Shown here: one piece after another, positions 1 to 8,524 of the stretch
How the letters are laid out: each line of letters begins with the position of its first letter
Numbering within the stretch: position 1 is the first letter of the stretch
The notes under the pieces: generated by a model
What the model was told of the DNA's origin: nothing
The model's input: only the letters and a program-made list of their open reading frames with translations
Databases searched by the model: none
Source of the DNA: Mycobacterium heckeshornense
GTDB lineage: Bacteria; Actinomycetota; Actinomycetes; Mycobacteriales; Mycobacteriaceae
Assembly (NCBI RefSeq): GCF_016592155.1
Contig: NZ_AP024237.1
Coordinates: 1,984,001-2,048,000, forward strand
DNA: 64,000 bases
Direction of reading: 5' to 3'
Program-made: the position numbers and the translations under genes

Positions 1-1394
1 TTTCGGACATGGTGGCCAAGCCGACACTGAACAGCCCGGAGGAACACAAGGCTATGGACCTGGACGCTATCTTCGGCGGCCTTGCGCACCTGAGCCCGGA
101 GCCGCCCGCCCAGTACTGCCCGCAGAGCCGGCTTGAGCCGATTCTGCTGGCCGACAGTCGCCGGCATGGCAACGAAGTTCGCTACCGCACCGAATTGTCG
201 TCGTTCGAGCAAGACGACACGGGCGTCACGGCGATCCTGCGTGATGTGGCCTCTGGCGAGTCGCAGACTGTGCGCGCCGACTATCTCGTCGCGGCCGACG
301 GTGTGCACAGCCCGGTCCGCGAGTCGCTGGGAGTCGCAACGTCGGGGTATGGGGCGCTGCCCATCTTCGTCGTCTTCATCTACTTTCGGGCACCGTGGCG
401 GCAGTTTGTCCCGCATCTCGGCGACGGCGATGCCGTGCAAGTCCAAAACCCTCACGTCGAGGGGATATTCGTGGTCGCCCAGGGCGATCTCGGCGTGTTC
501 ATGACGACCTACTTTCCCGACAAGGGCGAGACGGCGGAGCAGTTCACTCCGCAGCGCTGTGCCGAGATCCTGACCAAGGCGATCGGCCAGCAGATCGACA
601 CAGAGATCGTCGACGTCGCCGCCTGGCAGCCCTACGAGCGGGTGGCCAACCAATTCCACTGCGGGCGAGTCTTTCTCGTCGGCGACGCTGCACACACCAT
701 GCCGCCGTTCAAGGCGGGGGGAGCCAACGCGGCGATTCAGAGCGCACACAACTTGGCGTGGAAGCTCGCCGCCGTCTTGAACGGCACCGCCGGGCCGGCG
801 TTGTTGACAACCTACGACGCCGAAAGGCGCCCGGTCGGGCGGTTTTCGGCCCGCCAGTCGCTGACCGGACCGGCTTTGGAGTTCCTGAAGTTGGACGACA
901 ACAGGCCGCAGTTGCCGCCGGAGGAGGAAGCGCCGATGTTCGCGCTGCTCGTCGGGTACCAATACCGCTCAGCCGCAGTGATTTTCGACGAGAAGGCACC
1001 GGCGAACCCGGATGACGTGCTGGTGGTGGACGAGCTTCGCGGGCAGCCCGGCACCCGGGTGCCGCATGCCTGGGTGTATCGCGATGGCCAGCAGGTTTCC
1101 ACCCTGGACCTGCTCGCTTCTGGGTTCACTCTGTTCATCGGGAATGACGGTGCCCCATGGGCCGACGCCGCAGACCGGGCGTCGGAAGCGACAGGCGTCC
1201 CAATAAGCGTGCAGCGCATCGGAACTGAAGTCGACGTCGACGGCACCTGGGCAGCCGTCACGGGACTTGCGCCCGACGGTGCGTTGTTGGTGCGCCCGGA
1301 CGATTTCGTCGGGTGGCGGGCTGAGAGGCTCCCCACCGACCCCACGAACGAACTTCGCACGGTGATGTACCAGATCCTCGGTCGCATCCCGTGA
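1..1394 (+). CDS. FAD-dependent aromatic-ring monooxygenase, 5' end cut by window edge
   Basis: The reading frame is open from the first bases of the window, so the true start and the N-terminal GxGxxG FAD-binding fold lie outside it. What remains is the middle and C-terminal part of a PheA/TfdB-type flavoprotein hydroxylase. The visible landmarks are VAADGVHSPVR, where the DG motif contacts FAD and NADPH, and GDAAHTMPP near residue 228 of the visible part, which binds the FAD ribityl chain. A thioredoxin-like C-terminal domain typical of the family follows. Family members hydroxylate phenolic or polyketide substrates with NAD(P)H and O2. The substrate cannot be told from sequence. It converges on accD6, with a hairpin between them, and has no equivalent next to accD6 in M. 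tuberculosis. Confidence 0.85.
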   Translation, partial: SDMVAKPTLNSPEEHKAMDLDAIFGGLAHLSPEPPAQYCPQSRLEPILLADSRRHGNEVRYRTELSSFEQDDTGVTAILRDVASGESQTVRADYLVAADGVHSPVRESLGVATSGYGALPIFVVFIYFRAPWRQFVPHLGDGDAVQVQNPHVEGIFVVAQGDLGVFMTTYFPDKGETAEQFTPQRCAEILTKAIGQQIDTEIVDVAAWQPYERVANQFHCGRVFLVGDAAHTMPPFKAGGANAAIQSAHNLAWKLAAVLNGTAGPALLTTYDAERRPVGRFSARQSLTGPALEFLKLDDNRPQLPPEEEAPMFALLVGYQYRSAAVIFDEKAPANPDDVLVVDELRGQPGTRVPHAWVYRDGQQVSTLDLLASGFTLFIGNDGAPWADAADRASEATGVPISVQRIGTEVDVDGTWAAVTGLAPDGALLVRPDDFVGWRAERLPTDPTNELRTVMYQILGRIP

Positions 1395-1417
1395 GCGAGT
1401 CGACTGCCCCGCCGCAA

Positions 1418-1449
1418 AAGCCGCCAATTCACAAAAGAATTGGCGGCTT
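1418..1449. terminator. Bidirectional hairpin between convergent genes
   Basis: A perfect 12-bp inverted repeat (AAGCCGCCAATT and its complement, arms 1418-1429 and 1438-1449) encloses an 8-nt loop. It lies just after the monooxygenase stop and just before the accD6 stop on the other strand. No long U-tract follows on either side, as is usual in mycobacteria. It probably ends transcription from both directions. Confidence 0.7.
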
Positions 1450-1470
1450 CTGCGTCTGTCCGCGCTATCC

Positions 1471-2889
1471 CTACAGCGGGATGTTCTTGTGGCGGCCGCG
1501 GCGCGCCGGCGCTTCAGCCAGCGCCTCGGTCAGCTTGCTGCGGGTGTGCGCGGGGTCGATCTTTTCGTCAACCACGCCGATATCGATGGCGCTGTCGACC
1601 CCGCCGGCGATGCGCTCGTGCTCGGCCGCCAGCTGATCGTGCAAGGCCTCGCGTTCGTGCTCCGGCGCGGCAGCCAGCTTCTTGCGGTGCAAGATCCCGA
1701 CAGCTGCCTTGGCGCCCATCACCGCGACCTCGGCGTCGGGCCACGCGAACACCTTGGTGGCGCCCAGCGAGCGGGAGTTCATCGCAATGTAAGCCCCGCC
1801 GTAGATCTTTCGGGTCACCAGCGTTACCCGAGGGACCGTGCACTCGCCGAACGCGTGCAACAGTTTGGCGCCGCGGCGCACCACGCCGCCCCACTCTTCC
1901 CCGACACCGGGCAGATATCCCGGCACGTCGACCACACAGATCAGCGGAATCCCGAAGGCATCGCACAACCGCACGAAACGCGCTGCCTTCTCGGCACTTT
2001 CGGAGTTCAGGCAGCCGCCTAGGCGCAGCGGATTGTTGGCCAGCACACCCACGGTACGTCCGGAGAGCCGACCGAGACCGATCACCATCGACGGCGCCCA
2101 CTTAGCCTGGAACTCCTCGAATGTGCCCTCATCGAGCAGCCCATGCACGATCGGATGCACGTCATAGGCGCGTCTGGGGGACTCGGGCAGCAGCGCATGC
2201 AGATCGATGTCACCGGCTTCGGCCTTGCTGCGGTCGAAATGCCCTTGCTGGCAGAACAATCCGACCAGGCCCCGGCCGCGTGCGTAGGCGTCGAGCTCGT
2301 CGTCAGCGACGATGTGACACACCCCGGACTTCTTGTGGTGGGTGCCCGGCCCGCCGAGCGACGCCATGTCGACGTCCTCGCCGGTGACGCTGCGCACCAC
2401 GTCGGGCCCGGTGACGAAGATGCGGCTCTCGGGGGCCATGACGATCACGTCGGTCAGCGCCGGCCCGTACGCGGCGCCGCCGGCGGCGAAGCCGACGACC
2501 ACCGAGATCTGGGGGATGTAGCCGGACGCGCGGATCATCGCCTCGAACACCAACCCGACCGCATGCAGGGCGCGAACACCTTCGGCGAGCCGGGCCCCAC
2601 CGGAGTGCCAGATGCCGACGATCGGGCTCTGCTCGGCGATGGCGGTGTCGTAGGCGTCGACGATGTGCGCGCAGCCCTCGACACCCATGGCCCCGCCCAT
2701 CACGGTTCCGTCGGTGCAGAACGCGATGGTGCGTACGCCGTTGACCGTGCCCGCGGCGGCCAGCACCCCCGAGCGGTCCCGCTCGTGCAGCAGTTCCACG
2801 CTGTCGTCGTCGAAGAATGTCGACAGCCGCAGCAGCGGATCGCGTGGATCAAGTGATTCGCCAACCGCGTCGGGGGCCATGATCGTCAT
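1471..2889 (-). CDS. accD6: Acetyl/propionyl-CoA carboxylase carboxyltransferase beta subunit AccD6
   Basis: This 472-residue protein matches AccD6 (Rv2247, about 473 residues). It is the carboxyltransferase subunit that, with biotinylated AccA3, makes malonyl-CoA for FAS-I and FAS-II. The two crotonase-type halves are visible: the N-terminal half has WHSGGARLAEG and a glycine-rich GGAAYGP oxyanion motif, and the C-terminal half has DVPGYLPG and a second oxyanion stretch, KIYGGAYIAM. The ATG start gives a full-length protein. It is the last gene of the fabD-acpM-kasA-kasB-accD6 operon, 30 bp after kasB, so substrate supply is co-transcribed with chain extension. It ends at the shared hairpin. 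Confidence 0.95.
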   Translation of the reverse strand: MTIMAPDAVGESLDPRDPLLRLSTFFDDDSVELLHERDRSGVLAAAGTVNGVRTIAFCTDGTVMGGAMGVEGCAHIVDAYDTAIAEQSPIVGIWHSGGARLAEGVRALHAVGLVFEAMIRASGYIPQISVVVGFAAGGAAYGPALTDVIVMAPESRIFVTGPDVVRSVTGEDVDMASLGGPGTHHKKSGVCHIVADDELDAYARGRGLVGLFCQQGHFDRSKAEAGDIDLHALLPESPRRAYDVHPIVHGLLDEGTFEEFQAKWAPSMVIGLGRLSGRTVGVLANNPLRLGGCLNSESAEKAARFVRLCDAFGIPLICVVDVPGYLPGVGEEWGGVVRRGAKLLHAFGECTVPRVTLVTRKIYGGAYIAMNSRSLGATKVFAWPDAEVAVMGAKAAVGILHRKKLAAAPEHEREALHDQLAAEHERIAGGVDSAIDIGVVDEKIDPAHTRSKLTEALAEAPARRGRHKNIPL

Positions 2890-2919
2890 CGCAGGTCTCC
2901 TCCTCGATTGGTGCTCGGC

Positions 2920-4179
2920 TCAGTAGCGACCAAACGCGATTGCGACGTTGTGCCCGCCGAATCCGAACGAGTTGTTGATCGCGTAGTTGTAGCTGCCCGG
3001 CCGCGGCTTGCCCGCCACCACGTCCAGGTCGATCTCCGGGTCGAGATTGACCAGGTTCAGTGTGGGCGGGATGATCTGGTCCCGCAACGCGAGCACGGTC
3101 AGGATCGACTCGACCGCGCCGACCGCGCCGACCGAATGGCCCAGCGCCGACTTGGGGGCGTAGACCGCGGCGTTTCCGCCATGGGGGCCGAGCGCGTTGT
3201 TGATGGCTTTGCCCTCGGCCACGTCGCCGACCGAGGTCCCGGTGGCGTGGGCGTTGACGTGGTCGATGTCGCCGGGAGTGAGGTCGGCGAGCTGGATCGC
3301 GCGGGTCATCGCATGCCCGGCGCGCTCGCCGTTGGGATCCGGCGCCACGATGTGGTAGCCGTCGGAGGTAACCGCCGCGCCCATCAACCGGGCCAGGATG
3401 TTGGCGCCCCGGGCCTTGGCGTGCTCTTCGGTTTCGATGACCATGAGCGCCCCGGCCTCACCGAAGACGAACCCGTCACGGTCCTTGTCGAACGGGCGGC
3501 AGGCGCCGGCCGGGTCGTCGTTGTTCGTCGACAACACGATGCGCATCTGCGCGAACCCGGCGATCGGCACCGCTTCGATCTTGGTCTCCACGCCACCGCA
3601 GATCGCGATGTCGGCTTCCCCGAGCACGATCTGCTGCCAGGCGCGCGCGATGGCCTCAGACCCGGACGAACACGCCGACACCGGCGTCATCACCCCGGCT
3701 TTGGCGTGCCGGTCCAGCCCCACCGCCGCGGCGGCGGCGTTGGGCATGTACATCTGCACGGCCAGCGGGGAAACCGCCTTTAGGCCCCGCACCCGCATGT
3801 CGTCGTAGCCGAAAACCAACTCCTCGGTGGAGCCCATACCGGTGCCGATCGACACCGCCAACCGGTTGGTGTCGACCTCGGGCGCGCCGGCGTTGTCCCA
3901 CACCCGCCGGCCCAGCACGGTGGACATCTTCCCCAGGTATGACAGCCGCCGGTTCTCGACCCGCGTCAGCTGGGTGTCGAATTCCTCGAGGAGATGCCCT
4001 CCGATGCGGACCGGGAGGTCGAACTCCTCGACGAACGGGTCGTCGAGTTTACGGATCCCGCTTTGTCCGTCTAGCAACAACTTCCACGTGGTCTCGGCGT
4101 CCGACGCCAGCGCGGTCGTCATGGCAATGCCGGTGACCACCACATGGGGGAACGCTTTGCCCGTAACCAGCTGTGTCAT
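2920..4179 (-). CDS. kasB: 3-oxoacyl-[ACP] synthase KasB
   Basis: KasB (Rv2246 ortholog, 419 residues here) is a FAS-II condensing enzyme. It adds malonyl-AcpM units to long acyl-AcpM chains and drives the last elongation steps to full-length meromycolate. The thiolase-fold catalytic set is visible: Cys170 in [10 protein letters not shown], the first His in NAHATGT and the second His in [10 protein letters not shown]. It is a clear paralog of the neighbouring KasA. The two probably arose by tandem duplication, and both keep the [14 protein letters not shown] segment. An 84-bp gap separates it from kasA in the same operon. I chose the start that gives [10 protein letters not shown], consistent with the shorter accepted KasB form. 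Confidence 0.95.
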   Translation of the reverse strand: MTQLVTGKAFPHVVVTGIAMTTALASDAETTWKLLLDGQSGIRKLDDPFVEEFDLPVRIGGHLLEEFDTQLTRVENRRLSYLGKMSTVLGRRVWDNAGAPEVDTNRLAVSIGTGMGSTEELVFGYDDMRVRGLKAVSPLAVQMYMPNAAAAAVGLDRHAKAGVMTPVSACSSGSEAIARAWQQIVLGEADIAICGGVETKIEAVPIAGFAQMRIVLSTNNDDPAGACRPFDKDRDGFVFGEAGALMVIETEEHAKARGANILARLMGAAVTSDGYHIVAPDPNGERAGHAMTRAIQLADLTPGDIDHVNAHATGTSVGDVAEGKAINNALGPHGGNAAVYAPKSALGHSVGAVGAVESILTVLALRDQIIPPTLNLVNLDPEIDLDVVAGKPRPGSYNYAINNSFGFGGHNVAIAFGRY

Positions 4180-4263
4180 GGGTGTCGCGAAGCTTCCTTT
4201 CCTACTGTCCGGCTTCTCCTCGGGTCGTCGGCGGCCCGCGCCGGTGCGCGGACGTCGTGTCTT

Positions 4264-5514
4264 TCAGTACCGCCCGAAGGCGAGCGCAACGTTGTGCCCG
4301 CCGAAGCCGAACGAATTGTTGATCGCGTACTGGTAGTTGCCGTAGCGGGGTTCGCCCGCCACGATGTCGAGATCGATCTCGGGGTCGGGTGTCTCGTAGT
4401 TCAGCGTGGGCGGTATCACGCCGTCTCGCAGGGTGAGCACCGTGAGCACCGACTCCAGCGCGCCGACCGCGCCGATGGAATGCCCAAGTGCCCCCTTGGG
4501 CGCGTAGACCGCAGCGTGGTCGCATTGGGCGACACGGATGGCGTTGGCTTCGGCGGTGTCGCCGATCGGGGTTGCCGTCGCGTGGGCGTTGACGTGGTCA
4601 ATGTCCTTGGGCGACAAGCCTGCCAGCTCCATGGCTCGCACCATCGCCTTGCCCGCACGCACCCCGTCGGGCGCCGGCGCGACCATGTGGAAGGCATCGG
4701 AGGTGATACCGGCACCCATCAAGCGGGCCAACGGCTTAGCGCCCCGGGCCTTGGCGTGCTCTTCGGTTTCGATGACCATGAGCGCCCCGGCTTCGCCGAA
4801 GACGAATCCGTCGCGGTCCTTGTCGAACGGTCGGGATGCGCCTTCCGGGTCGTCGTTGCGGGTCGACATGGCCCGCATCATGGAGAACGCCGCGATGGGC
4901 AGCGCCTCGATGCCGCCTTCAACGCCGCCGCAGACCACGATGTCGGCGTCGCCCAGGATGATCTGGCGCCACGCGTGGGCGATGGCTTCCGAACCCGATG
5001 AGCATGCCGACACCGGGGCCATCACCCCGGCGCGGGCCCCTAGCTGCAGGCCGACAGTCGCTGCGGAACCGTTAGGCATGATCATCTGAACCGCCAGCGG
5101 AGACACCTTGCGGGGCCCGCCCTCGTTCATCAGGTCATAGCTCTCGACGATTCGCTCGGCGCCGCCAAGGCCGGTGCCGATGACCACCGAGAAGCGGTCC
5201 GGATCGACCTCCGGGGTTCCGGCGGCCTCCCAAAGCTGACCGGCCAGCAGCTTGGCCATCCGCTGGACATACGACATGCGCCGCAAGTCCAGCCGGCCCA
5301 TGTGGGCGTCGATCGGATCCTTGAGGTGGCCGCCGATCTTGACCGGAAGATCCCACTTCGTGACGAACTCGTCTTCAAGAACGTGGATGCCGCTTTCGCC
5401 GGCCAGTAAACCCTTCCACGTGCTTTCGATGTCCGCCGCGATCGACGTCGTCGCTGTGACGGCGGTGACCACAACGCTGGGGAAACCGCCGTTAGCAGTG
5501 GAAGGCTTGGTCAC
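4264..5514 (-). CDS. kasA: 3-oxoacyl-[ACP] synthase KasA
   Basis: KasA (Rv2245 ortholog) is the essential FAS-II condensing enzyme that starts and extends AcpM-bound acyl chains, and it is the target of thiolactomycin-type inhibitors. The catalytic residues fall at the positions known for M. tuberculosis KasA: Cys171 (SACSSGS), His311 (NAHATA), Lys340 and His345 (ALGHSIG). I chose a GTG start (protein [10 protein letters not shown]) because it gives exactly 416 residues. The frame stays open upstream through acpM, but that part is an out-of-frame shadow of the carrier protein. The GTG overlaps the acpM stop by 4 bp (GTGA), which suggests translational coupling of carrier and enzyme. Confidence 0.96.
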   Translation of the reverse strand: MTKPSTANGGFPSVVVTAVTATTSIAADIESTWKGLLAGESGIHVLEDEFVTKWDLPVKIGGHLKDPIDAHMGRLDLRRMSYVQRMAKLLAGQLWEAAGTPEVDPDRFSVVIGTGLGGAERIVESYDLMNEGGPRKVSPLAVQMIMPNGSAATVGLQLGARAGVMAPVSACSSGSEAIAHAWRQIILGDADIVVCGGVEGGIEALPIAAFSMMRAMSTRNDDPEGASRPFDKDRDGFVFGEAGALMVIETEEHAKARGAKPLARLMGAGITSDAFHMVAPAPDGVRAGKAMVRAMELAGLSPKDIDHVNAHATATPIGDTAEANAIRVAQCDHAAVYAPKGALGHSIGAVGALESVLTVLTLRDGVIPPTLNYETPDPEIDLDIVAGEPRYGNYQYAINNSFGFGGHNVALAFGRY

Positions 5515-5864
5515 TTGTCCGCTTGCGCTTCCGCAATCCGGGCCCGCACGGCCTGGACCTTTTCCGGGTTCTCTGCCTCGATCTTGGCGCGGATTGCCTC
5601 GGCCGCTTCGGGGTTCTCTTCCTCGAGCTTCTGGATGTACTCGACGACGTCGCCGACGGTGCGCAGCCCGGCGAGGTCCTCGTCGGGGATTTTCACCCCG
5701 TACTTGTCCTCGGTCTGCACGGCGATCTCGACCATCGACAGCGAGTCGATGTCCAGGTCGTCGACGAAGGACTTCTCCGGGGTGACCTCGGAGGGCTCGA
5801 TACCGGTGACCTCTTCGATGATCTCGGCGAGACCGGCGATGATTTCTTCCTGAGTGACAGGCAC
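5511..5864 (-). CDS. acpM: Meromycolate extension acyl carrier protein AcpM
   Basis: This is the acidic, helical 117-residue carrier protein of FAS-II (Rv2244 ortholog, about 115 residues). The phosphopantetheine attachment site DIDSLS places the modified serine at residue 41. Unlike E. coli ACP it has the extended C-terminal tail typical of mycobacterial AcpM, rich in Glu, Ala and Lys and predicted helical (about residues 82-117). It carries growing chains among FabD, KasA, KasB and the reductases. It lies 176 bp downstream of fabD and overlaps kasA by 4 bp. Confidence 0.96.
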   Translation of the reverse strand: MPVTQEEIIAGLAEIIEEVTGIEPSEVTPEKSFVDDLDIDSLSMVEIAVQTEDKYGVKIPDEDLAGLRTVGDVVEYIQKLEEENPEAAEAIRAKIEAENPEKVQAVRARIAEAQADK

Positions 5865-6040
5865 AGTGGCTTCCCTTCGTATGTGTCGTGGTACTGCTGG
5901 TTAACGGTTGTTGCGGCAAGAGCTCGTTACATGACGGTATTGGTGCGTGGCGTACCTCAAATGCATAACGAATCAACGATATTCGGTTGTGGTGCGGGTG
6001 AGTTGTACAGCAACTGCCTTTCGGCAGCGCTTGGCACGTC

Positions 6041-6949
6041 TTACAACTGCGTCAACCCGTCGAGGTCTGCGGGGGATTTGACGGCGTACGTCGGAATTCC
6101 CCGAAGTTCACGTTTGGCAATGCCGGCCAGAGTGCCCGCGGGCGGAAACTCTACGACCGCCGTGACATTGCGCTGACGGAGGGTCTCGGTGCACAAATCC
6201 CAGCGCACCGGCCGGGTCAGCTGGGCGACCAGCTTCTCGATCGCCGACTCAGCTGAGGACACCGGCTGCCCGTCACGGTTCGACAGCAGCGTGACGGTGG
6301 GCTGGGAGATCGCGACCCTGGCCGCGGCCGCGGCATAGCCCTCCAGGGCGGGCGCCATGAACTCGGTGTGGAACGCGCCGGCCACACCCAACGGACGCAC
6401 CCGTGCCTTGGCCGGCGGATCCTCGGCGAGCTTGTCCAGCGCGGTCAGCCGGCCCGCCGCGACGATCTGGCCCGCGCCGTTGCGGTTGGCCGGGACCAGA
6501 TCCAGCTGCTCGAGCTGGGCGAGCACCGCGGCTTCGTCGCCGCCGAGCACCGCGGACATTCCGGTCGGCTCCAGCGCACATGCTTTGGCCATCTCGGCGC
6601 CCCGGGTGGCGGCCAGCGAAACGGCGTCGTCGGCGGAGATAACCCCGGCGATCGCGTACGCCGCGATCTCCCCGACCGAATGGCCGGCAACGATCAGTTC
6701 GGCGTCTGCGAATGCGCCACGCTTGACGAGCTCCTGGTAGGCGAGCAAGGTGGCCGCCACGACCAGAGGTTGGGTAACCGCGGTGTCGGTGATCTCCTCC
6801 GCCGACGCGGTGGTGCCCAGCCGGGCGAGGTCCAGTCCGCTGGCCGCCGACCACGCCCCGATCTGCTCCGCGGCGCCCGGCAGTTCCAGCCACGGCGACA
6901 GCATTCCCGGTGTCTGCGAGCCCTGTCCGGGCGCAAGCAATGCAAGCAC
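6041..6949 (-). CDS. fabD: Malonyl-CoA:AcpM transacylase FabD
   Basis: FabD (302 residues, the same length as Rv2243) moves malonyl groups from CoA to AcpM for FAS-II extension. The catalytic Ser91 lies in GHSVGEI, the active-site His194 in GAFHTEFM, and the N-terminal LLAPGQGSQ loop is typical of the family. It is the first enzyme gene of the operon. Its 128-bp upstream gap holds a MabR-type operator and should carry the main fasII promoter. The 176-bp gap to acpM is longer than the other gaps in the operon, and I see no gene in it. Confidence 0.95.
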   Translation of the reverse strand: MLALLAPGQGSQTPGMLSPWLELPGAAEQIGAWSAASGLDLARLGTTASAEEITDTAVTQPLVVAATLLAYQELVKRGAFADAELIVAGHSVGEIAAYAIAGVISADDAVSLAATRGAEMAKACALEPTGMSAVLGGDEAAVLAQLEQLDLVPANRNGAGQIVAAGRLTALDKLAEDPPAKARVRPLGVAGAFHTEFMAPALEGYAAAAARVAISQPTVTLLSNRDGQPVSSAESAIEKLVAQLTRPVRWDLCTETLRQRNVTAVVEFPPAGTLAGIAKRELRGIPTYAVKSPADLDGLTQL

Positions 6950-7015
6950 GTGTCTAAGAGAACACTGTGAAGACGGTTTTGCGGGGTGTAACAGAGTATG
7001 AACCTTATCTTAGGT

Positions 7016-7036
7016 TTTTGTGCGGTCTCCACAAAA
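7016..7036. promoter_or_regulatory. Inverted-repeat operator upstream of fabD, MabR type
   Basis: A perfect inverted repeat TTTTGT-N9-ACAAAA lies between mabR and fabD, about 67 bp upstream of the fabD start. From memory, this is the type of operator reported for MabR at the fasII promoter. That identification is recollection, not a search. A smaller repeat, AACCT-N6-AGGTT, lies beside it at 7001-7016. Confidence 0.7.
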
Positions 7037-7077
7037 CAGCCTCGGATGCGACTCGTTTGATACCGCGCTGCGATATC

Positions 7078-8382
7078 TCACTCTCCACGGCGATCACCCG
7101 ACGAGGTGGCCGCGACCGCCCGCGGCGGGGTCGCGGCCGGGTTTCCGATGCTGGACTGATGCATCTGATAGGCCAAGTGCCCAACCGTGGAAGCCACCCG
7201 AAGGACGTAGGCGTCGCGCGGATCGGTCGGATCGCGGCCGGTGAATTCGGCGATGCGCTTGAGTCGGTAGCGGACCGTGTTTGGATGAACGAACAACTTT
7301 CGGGCGCAGGCTTCAATCGCTCCGCCGCAGTCCAGGTAGGCGTCGAGCGTCTCGGTGAGCGTCGGGCCGGCCTCGGCCAGCGGCCGCATCACATCGGTGT
7401 GCAATGCCGCCAGCGCTGACGCATCACCCATCAGGGCCCGTTCCGGCAGCAGCTCCCGAGCCAGCACCGGTCTCGGCGCCCCGCGCCATCCGGCCACGGC
7501 GTTCATCCCCGAGATCGCCTCGCTGGCGCTGTGGTAGGCCGCGGTGAGCATGGGCGCCGTCGGCCCGATCACCACCGGCCCGTCAGAAAACGCGTCCAGC
7601 AGCGCGCCCAGAAACTTCTCGGTGGGTGACAAGTGGCCGGACACGATCGCCACCAGCCAGGTGCCGTGCACGTCGGTGAGCGCGGCACGGCCGTGGCGGG
7701 CAGCCACATCCCGGACTTGCTGACTGGCCTTCTGGCTGTCCTTCGAGCCGTCGGGTCCGGGTGCCGGGGTGCCCACCACCACCGTCGCAGGGGCGGTGGT
7801 GTCCCAGTTCAGCGCGGCCGCCCGGGACAGCAGCTCGGGCCCGGTGTCGCCGCGCACCACCGCGTCCACGACGCTGGCTTCCATCCTGCTGTCCCAGCTT
7901 CCCCGGGCTTCGGCCGCGTCGGCGTAGGCCGTGGCGGCGGTGAACGCCAAGTCACGGCTGTACTTCAGGATGCCCACCATGAGCGCGGTCAGCTGCTCTT
8001 CGGAATGGGCCAGCATCGGCACGACCTCTTCGAAGAACTCCATGGTGACCCGCACCATGTCGACCGAGTGGCGTAACGCGATCCGGCGGGTCAGATCCTG
8101 GGGGACCAATTCGAAAGCCTGCGCGGTGTAGCTGACATTGCTGCGCGGGTCTTGCATCCATTCGACGAAATTGGCCACCGCGGTCTGTACCACCAGCGCG
8201 ACGCTCGCCCGCTGCGACGCTTCGAGCTCGGCGAAGAACGGGAGCTGCTCCTGCATGGCCGACACCGCCTCGGTGGCCAGCCGGCCGGAGTATTGCTTCA
8301 GTCGCCGCAACAACGAGTCAGGCACACTGTCGAGCAGCTCAAGCGTCGAGCGCGGCAAGGTGGCGAACTGTTTGTCGGGCAT
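7078..8382 (-). CDS. mabR: Transcriptional regulator MabR (PucR/CdaR-type), Rv2242 ortholog
   Basis: This 434-residue protein matches Rv2242 (about 414 residues), known as MabR, a regulator of the fasII operon. The C-terminal end has the PucR-type helix-turn-helix: LDCGGAIEACARKLFVHPNTVRYRLKRI. The N-terminal and middle parts are the helical and GGDEF-like sensor region of this family. I chose the ATG giving MPDKQFATLP because homology begins soon after it. Upstream in-frame codons run into the promoter. It is transcribed in the same direction as fabD, 128 bp ahead of it, so it may be read as the first gene of the operon. A C-terminal tail of about 20 residues is extra relative to M. tuberculosis. 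Confidence 0.9.
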   Translation of the reverse strand: MPDKQFATLPRSTLELLDSVPDSLLRRLKQYSGRLATEAVSAMQEQLPFFAELEASQRASVALVVQTAVANFVEWMQDPRSNVSYTAQAFELVPQDLTRRIALRHSVDMVRVTMEFFEEVVPMLAHSEEQLTALMVGILKYSRDLAFTAATAYADAAEARGSWDSRMEASVVDAVVRGDTGPELLSRAAALNWDTTAPATVVVGTPAPGPDGSKDSQKASQQVRDVAARHGRAALTDVHGTWLVAIVSGHLSPTEKFLGALLDAFSDGPVVIGPTAPMLTAAYHSASEAISGMNAVAGWRGAPRPVLARELLPERALMGDASALAALHTDVMRPLAEAGPTLTETLDAYLDCGGAIEACARKLFVHPNTVRYRLKRIAEFTGRDPTDPRDAYVLRVASTVGHLAYQMHQSSIGNPAATPPRAVAATSSGDRRGE

Positions 8383-8450
8383 CCCTAAAACGTACGCCAC
8401 ATTTGTGGATGTTTCTCCCAACGGGGCGGCACCCGCGCCGTCACGGCGGC

Positions 8451-8502
8451 GCCAGCGTAACGCTGTCGTCACGTTTATCGGCCAGCGTGACGATGCCGTC
8501 AC
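8451..8502. promoter_or_regulatory. Two near-identical palindromes 30 bp apart upstream of mabR
   Basis: Two 22-bp direct repeats (8451-8472 and 8481-8502, 19 of 22 identical) each contain a 16-bp palindrome of the form GTRACG-N4-CGTCAC, at 8457-8472 and 8487-8502. They start exactly 30 bp apart, about three helical turns, in the 142-bp gap between aceE and mabR. The arrangement suggests cooperative binding of a dimeric regulator to the mabR promoter. The regulator is not identified. Confidence 0.6.
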
Positions 8503-8524
8503 ACTCGAGCGATGAGCCGACGTT

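Noticed and set aside
4264..5976. Long open frame for KasA reaching to 5976
   Set aside because: The N-terminal 150 codons are the acpM gene in another frame; KasA starts with GTG at 5514, giving the known 416 residues.
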